A stretch of 64,000 nt of DNA from contig JAWHQI010000013.1 in NCBI GenBank assembly GCA_033032865.1, positions 4,836,001 to 4,900,000 on the forward strand, in the 5' to 3' direction. The notes below the pieces were generated by a model, which saw nothing but the letters and a program-made list of their open reading frames with translations, did not search any database and was not told the origin of the DNA. The DNA is from Dactylorhiza incarnata (Eukaryota > Streptophyta > Magnoliopsida > Asparagales > Orchidaceae). Below, piece by piece: positions 43,834 to 52,608 of the stretch; the first letter of the stretch is position 1, and each line of letters opens with the position of its first letter. Position numbers and translations under genes: made by a program.

Positions 43834-44008
43834 TGATATAGATTTCTCGGTTTTGAAATTTAGTGAAGGGTTGAGATTTTCTCCAAAACTATATCTGATA
43901 AAGGCAAGTGTACCTTATCTTCTATAGTATAGGATATTTGGAAATACCAAGGTCGTATTCCATGGGGCGCGTTGATTACTTCTACTTCGAGGAAAATCAC
44001 CAAAAACT
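43834..44008 (-). repeat. Duplicated end of the A2 5' LTR (175 bp)
   Basis: 43834-43998 repeats 44009-44173 (TGATATAGATTTCTCGG to GAGGAAAATCAC), and is followed by CAAAAACT, a copy of the bases between LTR and primer site. So the 5' LTR side carries LTR end, LTR-primer junction fragment, and LTR end again. The 3' LTR has only one copy. Confidence 0.9.
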
Positions 44009-45267
44009 TGATATAGATTTCTCGGTTTTGAAATTTAGTGAAGGGTTGAGATTTTCTCCAAAACTATATCCGATAAAGGCAAGTGTACCTTATCGTCTAT
44101 AGTATAGGATATTTGGAAATACCAAGGTCGTATTCCACGGGGCGCATTGATTACTTCTACTTCGAGGAAAATCACTATTATCTTATCTAATGATATTTTG
44201 GAGGTTTTGATTACTTAGTTAAAAAGAGACATTTTGCAAACTTAGTGAATGATTAAAACGATAATAAAAAGACTTAATGCTCAACATAGTGGAGGGGAAA
44301 AAGGAAAGAAAACTTAACGTTGCATGAAAGGAGAAGTACTTAAGGAGAAAGAGCAAATGAAAGAGAGCAAGCTAATTTTTATTGAAAATCAAAATTATTA
44401 CAATCTTAAAGAGAGATTACAAAGCTAGGAAAATGAAGATTACAAATTTAAAAAGAGTTAGTACATGAAAGTTAAACTAAAACATTGCATGAATTGAAAA
44501 GGAAGACATGAAAGCTTAAAGACATGAACAATTGCATTGAAGAACTCACTAACAGCTCTAGCAGCACCTCCCCCACTCCAAAATTCTGAACCCTGGACTC
44601 AAGGAGAACCTCTGAATTTATAGGAAAAAATTTCAGATTACACGCCCTTGGTCACGGGCGTGACCAAGGGGGTGACTGCACTATTCACATCGGATCCGAC
44701 AACGGCGTGGGCTTTCTGGACGGCGCGGCGAGAAATGACATGTCACGGGCGTGACATGTCGGGTCACGGCCGTGACTTTGGACGGCTGCATTAAATGCGG
44801 CGTGGGCTGGAATTTGGCATGGCGGCGAAGCAGAGATCACGCGGGCAAGTCACGGCCGTGACATGTGGGTCACGGGCGTGACTCAAGTTGACTTCTCGAC
44901 TGCAGCTCCATGTCTCGACGGTGGCTCTACGTGGAAGATTCTAAGATTACACGCCCCCGGTCACGGGCATGACTTTGGGTCACGGGCGTGACCTGGGGCG
45001 TGACTTGGTGTGGACTAGTTCAAACAGCGTGGCATCGATTCTGGACTGATCTTCAGGTTACACGCCCTTGGTAACGGGCGTGACCGAGGGCGTGACATGC
45101 CATTTTTCCCGATTTGTCCCAAAATTCTGCAAAAATTGAAATTGAGCTAAGTTAGAATCAAAATTACAAAAAGAACTACTTATAACCTAAAATTGACATA
45201 AAAAGGAAAATTCATATTAAATATTTACAAAATTTTCTATTAAAAAGTTATAAAATACTACTTATCA
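44009..45267 (-). repeat. 5' LTR of A2 (1259 bp)
   Basis: Same length and boundaries as the left LTR, about 98% identical by eye. Keeps the TATA box (44615-44622) and palindrome array (44640-45095). Confidence 0.95.
44615..44622 (-). promoter_or_regulatory. TATA box in A2 5' LTR
   Basis: The minus strand has TATAAATT in CCTATAAATTCAGAGG. The 3' LTR has TAAAAATT here, so this is either the ancestral promoter or a change limited to one LTR. Confidence 0.5.
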
Positions 45268-45272
45268 GGTCC
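45268..45272. other. Target-site duplication of A2, right
   Basis: GGTCC directly after the LTR end CTTATCA; pairs with 35405-35409. Confidence 0.92.
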
Positions 45273-46596
45273 CAGGGCAGGGCGGACGGTGTCAGATCTC
45301 TTCCGGCCATCCATCAAGGAGGGGGATCTGATGGAGGTGGATCAGCGGGCATCATGGATGGACCCCATCATCAACTTCCTAACATCGGGGAAGTTCCCCG
45401 AGGGGGATGTGGATAGGCTGCGCTTCAGGTTTAAATCGGCATATTATTTCTTGCATGCAGGAGGACTATACAGGAAAATGCTCTCGGGGCACCTAGCCCA
45501 TTATGTAGCGGAGGAGGAAGTCCCGAGGGTCCTGGAGGATATCCACTCGGGAGAGTGTGGTAGCCACTCCGGGAGCCGAACCTTGGAGGGGAGAGTGTTG
45601 AGGCAAGACTACTTTTGGCCTACCCTCAGCATGGATGCGGCATAGTTCGCAAAGAAGCGCTCAAAGTGTCAACAGTTTGCTCCTCTCCAGCTCTTGCCAG
45701 CCCAAAGACTTCGAACCATCACAGCTCCCTGGCCCTTTGCTATATGGGGTTTGGACCTAGTGGGTCCTTTCCCGCAAGCGAGTGGCCAAAGAAAGTTCTT
45801 ATTGGTGCTGATTGATTATTTCTCCAAGTGGCTGGAGGTGAAGGCGCTGGGCAAGGTAACGTCCCAAGTAGTTAGAAATTTCATATGAGGTGAGATAATA
45901 TGTAGGCATGGGCTCCCACTAGCAATAGATACAGATAATGGGCCACAGTTTGCCAGCGACGAGTTCGTCAGCTTCTGCACCCAGCTTGGCATAGACTTTT
46001 GGTTTGCGTCAGTCCACCACCCGAGGAGCAATGAGCAAGTGGAGGCGGCAAAAAAAATTATCATGAACTTGCTGAAGAAGAAGGTCGAGAACCTCAGGGG
46101 GAACTGGGTGGATCAGTTACCCTTGGTCCTATAGGCCTTGAGGACCACCCCAAACACAGCCATATGGGAGACTCCGTTCAAGCTCTCCCACGGGTCCGAG
46201 GCTATCCTCCCAATATAGTTCGAAGTGAAATCCCCTAGAGTGGTCGCCGCGGGTGAAGGCGATGAAGAATGGCTGGTGGAGAATGGGGAAGAGCAAAGTC
46301 TATCTCTGGACCTAGTGGAAGAGCTCCGGGACCTAGCCACCATCCGGCAGGAGGAAGTCAAAAGGCGGATGGCTCGGTACTTTGACAAGCATATCCGAAT
46401 AAAACAGTTCGAGAAAGGGGATCTGGTGCTAAAGAAGGTTGACGCGGCCGAGAGAGGAGCCGCGGTTGGAAAGCTCAATCCCAACTAGGAGGGGACTTAT
46501 ATTGTAGATAAGGTGCTCAGGCCAGGAGGGTACCACCTCCGAGATGTGGATGGGGTACTACTCGACCTGGACAGGAGCGGGGATGACCTAAAATGA
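45273..46596 (+). pseudogene. pol: Tat integrase of T3 (continuation of pol)
   Basis: Continues the T3 frame after the A2 insertion. Zinc-binding part IHSGECGSHSGSRTLEG and KCQQFAP, then core GLDLVGPFP (Asp), AIDTDNGPQF (Asp) and SNEQVEAAKK (Glu), PFKLSHGSEAILP, and the C-terminal MARYFDKHIRIKQFEKGDLVLKK, ending at a stop near 46594. Stops near 45642, 45886, 46132 and 46217, and a frameshift near 45640, make it inactive. One His-side residue of the zinc site lies in a changed context. Confidence 0.88.
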
Positions 46597-46695
46597 TTCT
46601 ATCCTTAAAACTTTTCGTAATTGATTTGCTATATATTCGACTCACCATATATTGGTTCTGAAGTTTTTTCTAAGCAGGAGTTCTCAAGTGCTTCA

Positions 46696-46980
46696 TGCTG
46701 GAATGCCCCAGACGATCCCACCGCCGGGCTCTCACTAGCCGGTGCATCAGGTAGATCTCGTGGATAGGCTGGCAAGGTAGCAAGTCTTTGTGCTGGATTG
46801 CCCCGGACGATCTTGCTGCCGGGCTCTCACAACCCGGTGAGTCAGGTAGATCTCGCGGAGAGGCTGGCAAAGTGACAATATTTCATGCTGGATTGCCCCG
46901 GACAATCCCGCTGTCGGGCTCTCACTAGCCGGTGGGTCAGGTAAATCTCGCAGAGAGGCTGGCAAGGTAACAAGTTTTTG
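46696..46980. repeat. 95-bp tandem repeat, three units, in T3 3' region
   Basis: TGCTGGATTGCCCCGGAC starts units at 46696, 46791 and 46886, an exact 95-bp period. Each unit contains GGGCTCTCAC..CCGGTG and TCAGGTAGATCTCG. Tandem repeats in the 3' untranslated region of Tat-type elements are a known source of plant satellites. Confidence 0.92.
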
Positions 46981-46984
46981 TCCT

Positions 46985-48090
46985 TATTCCTTTTCTTGGC
47001 GGTGGGCTTCGCGGCGAGCTGGCTCACAGGCGACAACCGCTTCTTACCCAAAGTCGAGCCGATGGGTTCTCGGTACGCTTCAGTGGCCATGGTGGCGAGA
47101 GAGCTAGAGGAGAGGACGACGCTCCTCGCATACGGGGGAGGGGGGGGGGGAGTGGAGCGGAAGATTCCACTCTCCTATAAAAGCGATGAAAATGTTAGCG
47201 ACCGGGATAGGAAGTAGTAATAGAAATTTGCGAGCGCAAGTCGAACCTTCTCCTTGAGGGACCGGCGGCAGCGAGTCCAATCTCTTCCGGAGGTGAACGA
47301 CCTCAAATTTCTTCCCGTCCAAATACTGGTAGAGCCCCGCGTCGTCACCTCCAAGGGAGGCAGGAGGGCGGTAGGTGGCTTCGTCCCGTTGGAGGGGGGA
47401 GAAGGGGATATTGCCGAATGGTCCTTTGACTAGGACATATTTCTGGTGCCAGTATTGGGTCTTGTTAACTGTCTCACATAGAGTAACGTGCTGGCTCGCT
47501 AAATGGGTGGTCCCATCTTTGTAAGCCCGGAAGGAGAAGACTTTGCGGAAGACGAGCAGGCTGAACCCAATCTTCTCCTCCCGCAGGTAGCTGGCGAACG
47601 CGACCACCACGACGATCGCGTTCGGCATCATCTGGCCCGGTAGAACACTGTAGTACTTGACTATCTGAGAAATTCACAAAATATCATTTTGCACGCTTCT
47701 TGCGAGGCGAGAAAGGAATGCGATGGTTGAATAGAGTACCCAGCATACTTTCGTCTAGAGAGAGAGTCACAGCCCATTCTCGAAATGAGCAATGGGGATG
47801 GAGAGCTCTTTGGTGGACGAATCGTTGATGGTGGCGGTGTTCGGAGGACGACGAGCTACAAACCCCGAAGGGATGTATTTGTACACCGTGGCGAGGAACT
47901 CGTCATCGGCAAGGGAGGCGCAGAAAAAAGGGTGCTCGCGAAAGGCACCGGCGCACCTGGCTCGCCCCTCGGATTCTCCCTCGATAACCAGGGTGTTGCT
48001 AGCAGCGAGTCAAAAAAAAGCGCGAGTGCGAGCTAAGATCTGCGAAAGAGCCTCGAAGAGAGAAGAAAGATTGGAGAATAGTTAATGTGG
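46985..48090 (-). pseudogene. Antisense gene II of T3: gypsy-type transposon-domain protein, three exons
   Basis: Same arrangement as 12800-14131. Exon 1 (to 47749) encodes DDEFLATVYKYIPSGFVARR and ELSIPIAHFENGL; its start codon is lost. Intron 1 is 47665-47748 (GTATGC...TTTCTCAG, 84 nt). Exon 2 (47664-47247) has IVKYYSVLPGQMMPNA, YLREEKIGFSLLVFRKVFSF, KTQYWHQKYVLVKGPFGNIP and RDEATYRPP. Intron 2 is 47175-47246 (72 nt, acceptor CGCTTTTATAG). Exon 3 is basic (KKRLSPVSQLAAKPTAKKRN). An 11-base G run at 47140-47150 lies in exon 3. Exon 2 is about 65% identical to T2. Domain similarity is from memory of the Transposase_28-like family. Confidence 0.72.
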
Positions 48091-48114
48091 TGGTTAGAAA
48101 GTAAAAGCCATCGG

Positions 48115-48123
48115 CTATTTATA
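48115..48123 (-). promoter_or_regulatory. TATA box of antisense gene II (T3)
   Basis: TATAAATAG on the minus strand; matches 14242-14250 in T2. Confidence 0.7.
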
Positions 48124-48518
48124 GAAATGAAAAGGGCAGGAAGGATTCAAAGCGTCGGGGGGAGGGGGTGCAGATAGCGGAACCGCACGGTGATTTTCTA
48201 GCTTCCTGGGGCCTTATCCGCTCCAAGTGGGTTGGCGTCCTGACGACATCTTCTGACTAGCCACAGGCGAGCCGAGCTGCAGAGAAAGAAGTAAAACTTG
48301 CAAAGGCGAGTTGACAACCCTCAAGGCGCAAAGAAAGATAGTAATATGAACATAAAGTCAATAACATGCGAGCATAACATCATAAGCAATTGAAAGCTAA
48401 ATTAAAAGCTCGCTAGCGAGCAAAAATTATCCTTATTACAAATTACTGAAATGTTCAAAGCCCCCAAAAGGGGTAGGGTACCAAGAGAGAGCAACAAAGA
48501 AAGATAAAATACAGTTGT

Positions 48519-49756
48519 TCAATAGTTGATCCGCTTCCAACAACCGCGACCTAGCACACCCGAGCACGGAGGAACCCTTGGGTAGTGGTACTCGTGGACC
48601 GACTGGACCTCGCGCTGCATCAGCCGCATGTAATCCTCAATTCGTGTGAGGTGCACCCCAGGTGAGGCGGCCTCGCCGCGAGCGACCTGCTGTATATCAG
48701 CGAGGACGCGGGCGTTCGCATCCTCCATAGCGGCGAACCTCTCCTCATAAGCGGCCCTATTCATCCGGTCCTGATCGTATAACTCTCACATCATTAGGGT
48801 GTGCTTCTGAAATATCTGGCAAATCACCTTTTCATCTGTTCCGGGTTGCCGGGGTCCCCCAAGAAATCTGCGACCTGGCTCGGTGAGGGTGGTGGTGACA
48901 TCTCCACCTCCCCGTGCTCTGACTCGGTAGGCGGGATCGGGGGAACGCCTGCAAATGAAAGAAAATCAGCATAAGAGGCAGCGAAAGAGGCAATCGACAG
49001 AAATTGTTTAACCTGACGAGATGAGAATGGTACGGGGTCGCAGGCGAGAGGAGCTTGGCTGGCCTTTGAAGGCCTCAGTAAAGGCCGGGGTAATGGATTT
49101 TCCCAGGCCAGGGCGGTGCATCGTCTCGTCAGCAACCCAGGGTTCGGCAAGTAGTGAGCCACCTGTGCTCCGTTGGCCCAGAGTGCTGAATCTAGGGGTG
49201 ATGATGTTTGTTTTCGGTAGTGCCGGCGAGCCCACCAGAGCGGGGACTCGCCTCTCCGGGGTCACGAGAGTAAACCCTACAAAAGGAATGAGGCGGGTCA
49301 GCGGTCAAAGAAGTGCGAGAGATGGAAAGATGAACGACTTACCGGGACGCGAGGGTGAGGCTCGCAGGTCAGTGGTCCTCACATCAGGGGGGATCAGTCC
49401 TCCCGGGGGACAGGTGGCGAGATCCCGTTGAAGATGGCCTGATTAGATTTTCCTCTGCGGGAGGGTCCTGCGAGCAAGGAAACAGAGTTAAGCGGATACT
49501 ATTTGGAATATCGAGTCCTTTTTTAGCAGATTCTGCGAGGCGAGCTCATGACGGGGAGAGGGAGAAAGCGAAGATGACTCATCCTCCCCGGACGGCCGTT
49601 GGACGGTCTTAGCCCTCTTAACCTGAGGCGGGGGGGGGGGGGGGGGGGGGGGGGAGCAGGTTGTGGAGAGATCCAAGGGGAGAGCTCGGTAGCTTTGTCC
49701 TTTTGGACCGCCTGCGAGGCATTGAGGCGAGCAAGTATCTCCTCCTTCTTGGACAT
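48519..49756 (-). pseudogene. Antisense gene I of T3: four exons, unknown function
   Basis: Starts MSKKEEILARLNASQAVQKD at 49756. Intron 1 about 49468-49532 (acceptor TTGCTCGCAG; donor reads AA where T2 has GT, so lost). Intron 2 is 49277-49342 (GTAAGT...CCTTTTGTAG, 66 nt). Intron 3 is 48949-49012 (GTTAAA...TTTCATTTGCAG, 64 nt). Exon 4 has GEVEMSPPPSPSQVADFLGD and then, after a frame change at about 48825, EERFAAMEDANARVLADIQQ and SPGVHLTRIEDYMRLMQREV, ending at 48519. It aligns exon by exon with T2 (14602-15924). A 25-base G run (49630-49654) expands a Pro codon run in exon 1. No family recognised. Confidence 0.68.
49630..49654. repeat. Poly-G run of 25 bases
   Basis: Uninterrupted G run on the plus strand, within exon 1 of antisense gene I, where it encodes Pro on the minus strand. 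Confidence 0.9.
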
Positions 49757-49830
49757 CTCGCAGGGAACAGTGGCGAGCGGGGAAAGGAGTGAGAGGGAAG
49801 AAAAAGTTCATGCACCGGTCGGAAGGAATG

Positions 49831-49839
49831 ATATTTATA
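49831..49839 (-). promoter_or_regulatory. TATA box of antisense gene I (T3)
   Basis: TATAAATAT on the minus strand, 75 nt upstream of the gene I ATG, the same spacing as in T2. Confidence 0.7.
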
Positions 49840-49955
49840 GCAGTGGGCATGGGTCCCACCAAAAGATTCTCACAACGTCATCAAAGGGCTGGCGAACACC
49901 ACGGGTTGGATGTTTCTTCGCAAGCCTAGGGTAGTCTTGCGAAGAGCGGGGATTG

Positions 49956-50651
49956 TGTACAACCCCGGTATTCGCAAGGAGGTGAGCGGATACTAAGGAA
50001 TCGACAGGCGAGAGGAGTAATAAGAAGGGAAAGCCAGAGTCCTAGAGGAGGCTCGCAGGCAGTAGGCGAGCCGGGCTTTTGCCGGCTGCTCGCGAGAAGC
50101 GGGCGAGCCGGGCTCTCGCCGGCTGCTCGCAGGAGGGCGAGCGAGCCAGGCCTCTCAGTTCGCGAGAGGGGCCCCTGTGGGTGGCTCGCCCAATAGGGGT
50201 CCAGGGGTGTTTTTACTTGGGAGCCCCTGGTGGTCTGCAATTAGCCCCTCCAAACAGCAGAGTTTGGCTATTGGCAGACCATTTTGGGCTGTGAATAGTA
50301 AAAGAGTAAGGCGGAATCTCGCTATTAACAGACTGTGAGTAAAGAAAACTATAAATAGACCTTGAAGGGCACCTTTGGAGAGGATTCCAATCTCAGTATT
50401 CCGAGCTTCCTTCTCCCTAGGTTATCTTGGCTTAGCTCTCAGGCTCTCCAAGGTGCCCAATCTCAGCTTTGGCTTGGGAGGGGAAGCGCTCAAAGATCTT
50501 CCGGTGTATGGTGGTAGCTCCTCACTGCGACCAAAGGTCCATGTCTAGTTCCAAGTCTCTGGTCTGTCCCTTCCGAGGAATCAGTAAGTGCTAGCTGCCC
50601 CTAATCCTTGAGGGCCCAAGCTCCACAAGAGACCAAGTCTTGGTTTCAATT
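49956..50651 (+). repeat. 3' LTR of T3 (696 bp)
   Basis: Starts TGTACAACCCCGGTATTCGC after GAAGAGCGGGGATTG and ends GGTTTCAATT before GATAT. The last two bases differ from the CA of the 5' LTR, so the border is set by the target duplication. TATA box TATAAATAG at 50350-50358. Confidence 0.9.
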
Positions 50652-50656
50652 GATAT
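50652..50656. other. Target-site duplication of T3, right
   Basis: GATAT; pairs with 30143-30147. Confidence 0.9.
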
Positions 50657-51819
50657 CTTCATGGATCAGCCACCTGGTTATGTTTCCGAAGAGCACCCAA
50701 GATATGTGTGTAATCTCAAGAAGGCTCTTTACGACTTGAAGCAGGCACCTTGGGCGTGGTATGGGAAGTTCGCAGAATACCTCCAGTTCTACGGATATTT
50801 TGCTTCTGATTCTGATTTGAGCTTATTCATAAGGTAGACGAAGGAGCTTCAGGTCTTGGTGCTGCTATACGTTGACGATATGATCGTCACGGGGAATTTT
50901 GAAGTGGAGGAAGCTAGAATTCGTGCTGTGTTAGCTATCAGATTTGAGATGAAGGACTTGGGTGAGCTCCACCATTTCCTTGGACTCGAAGTGGAGAGGA
51001 AAGATGGCGGTATGCTTGATTCTCAGAAGGGCTATACTGATCGAATTGCGAACCGATTCAGCAAGGAAGGGGGGAAAGCAGCTCTACTCCACTAGAGGTT
51101 GGCATGACACTTCGGCGTGATGAGGAGAAGATTCTTTCTGATCCTTTGGTGTTTCGGGCTTTGGTAGGAAGTCTGATATACTTGACGATCACAAGGCCGA
51201 ATATCTCTTATGCGGTTGGCCGATTCAGTCAGTTTATGGCAGGGCCTCGGAAACCTCATCTTATGGCGGCTAGGAGTATTTTGAAGTATGTCAAATCTAC
51301 CTCGGTTTTGGGTATCTTCTATGGGAAGAACTTAGGCTTTTGCTTGCATGGATACATGAATGCTGATTATGGAGGATATTCAAATGATCGGAGATCGACT
51401 TCTGGATATATCTTTATGACAGGCTCTACAGCTATATCATGGTGCAGCAAGAAGCAGGATTCTATGTCTGTCTCTACCACGGAAGCGGAATACAAAGCTT
51501 CAGCTTTGGCAGCTCAGGAATCCATCTGGCTTAGGAGGCTTGTGGAGGAAATTCATAGGGAGGAGCATGGTCCTACTCTGCTTCGAGGTGACAATGAGAG
51601 TGCCCTCAAAGTGGTGAACAATCAAGTTTGTCATGCGCGAACCAATCACATAGAGATTCAACATTATTTCATTCAGGAGAAGGTGTTGGAGGGATCTCTT
51701 ATGGTTGAGAACGTGCAGAGAAAGGATAATGTTGCAGACATCTTTACGAAGCCGTTGTCAAAGGGAACGTTTGAACGATTGAGGTGTCTACTTAGGCTGA
51801 CTTCCACTTCCCACTTCAA

Positions 51820-51826
51820 GGGGGAG
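51820..51826 (+). other. Polypurine tract of K1
   Basis: GGGGGAG directly before the LTR start TGTTAAATTTTTG and overlapping the end of the pol frame. Confidence 0.8.
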
Positions 51827-52608
51827 TGTTAAATTTTTGAAGTGGAAGTGGACTATCTGGGCGGTTTGATTATGGAGACGGCAAAGACCGCGCGATCTCG
51901 GGTGTGGCGATTTGGCTATTGAGTTCGCATGTCTCTGGTGTTGGAAGCCTATGTTGGTTTGCCGTTTGTGCCCAAGTGTTCTGTTCGGTTCGAGACCGGG
52001 CTATCTAGTACTGGAGGTCGCTTCGACGGTCTTGTACTACGGTCTGCTTGAGATTGCTCTTGCGGTCTGTTGTGGTTCCGACCTTATGGGAGACAGGATG
52101 GATTGTATGAGCCTGGTTCTGGCGGGTTATTCACAATCTGGTCAGATGCTTATATTGATCTTCTCCTGTAAGAGACCGGGCGGTCTGCCGGTTTGGAATA
52201 AGCGAGCTGTCTTAATTGATAGTTACTTAAGTGCAATAAAGGTCCTATAGTGATCGTGCGGTCTGGTTCTAGAGACCGCGTGCTTCAATAAGGAAGGTTA
52301 CCATATCCCTCTGTGGAGGTGATGACATCCGTTCGTTTGCCTATAAATAGAGGGACAGGGGTAGCCGTTCATAACGCAAGAACTGTAAGAACCTAGTGTG
52401 GATTGATTGTGCCGGTCTCAACTTTGAGGTCGCGCGGTCTGAAGATTGTTGACTGTTTGTTGTGTTCGCAGGTTAGGCGGCCAACAGATTTCCATCAGCA
52501 TTCTTCCTATCTTTCCAGCTTTGAATAAACCAATTTGTTAGCGGTCTGTCTGGCGAACTGTGTTCGGAGGTTCTTGGATCTGTCTACAACGGCCTAAGTT
52601 GATCAGGC
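51827..52608 (+). repeat. 3' LTR of K1 (at least 0.78 kb, cut by L1)
   Basis: Starts TGTTAAATTTTTGAAG after the polypurine tract. Repeats GCGGTCT/AGACCGC words in both orientations about ten times (51860-52580). It runs up to the L1 LTR start at 52609, so its end may be interrupted by L1. Confidence 0.8.
52342..52350 (+). promoter_or_regulatory. TATA box in K1 LTR
   Basis: TATAAATAG in TGCCTATAAATAGAGGGAC. Confidence 0.7.

Larger units (their letters stand above)
35410..45267 (-). mobile_element. Athila-like Ty3/gypsy element A2, inserted in T3
   Basis: A complete 9.86-kb element on the minus strand: 5' LTR (44009-45267, with an extra partial copy at 43834-44008), tRNA-Asp primer site, gag-protease, reverse transcriptase-RNase H-integrase, a 1.67-kb non-coding 3' region, polypurine tract and 3' LTR (35410-36668). 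Flanked by GGTCC. LTRs differ at about 25 of 1259 positions by eye, so it is much younger than T3. No envelope-like frame in the 3' region. Confidence 0.95.
30148..50651 (+). mobile_element. Tat-lineage Ty3/gypsy element T3, inserted in K1
   Basis: About 20.5 kb including the 9.86-kb A2 insertion; about 10.6 kb without it. Order: 5' LTR, leader, gag, protease, reverse transcriptase, RNase H, a second RNase H domain, integrase, 95-bp tandem repeats, two antisense genes, 3' LTR. The second RNase H and antisense genes are recognised traits of the Tat lineage. Many stops and frameshifts and roughly 5-10% LTR difference by eye in the alignable ends make it an old insertion. Confidence 0.9.
50652..51832 (+). 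pseudogene. pol: Copia reverse transcriptase (continuation) and RNase H of K1
   Basis: Resumes the K1 frame: IFMDQPPGYVSEEHPRYVCN, LKKALYDLKQAPWAWYGKF, then catalytic VLLYVDDMIVTGN (YVDD), LHHFLGLEVERKDGG, RALVGSLIYLTITRPNISYA, RSILKYVKSTSVLG, and RNase H with YMNADYGGYSNDRRSTSG, STTEAEYKASALAAQE, RGDNESALKVVNNQ and HARTNHIEIQHYFIQEKV, ending DIFTKPLSKGTFERL. Stops at about 50836 and 51094, with a frame change near 51095-51104. The final open frame (51104-51832) is intact for 242 residues. Confidence 0.9.
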
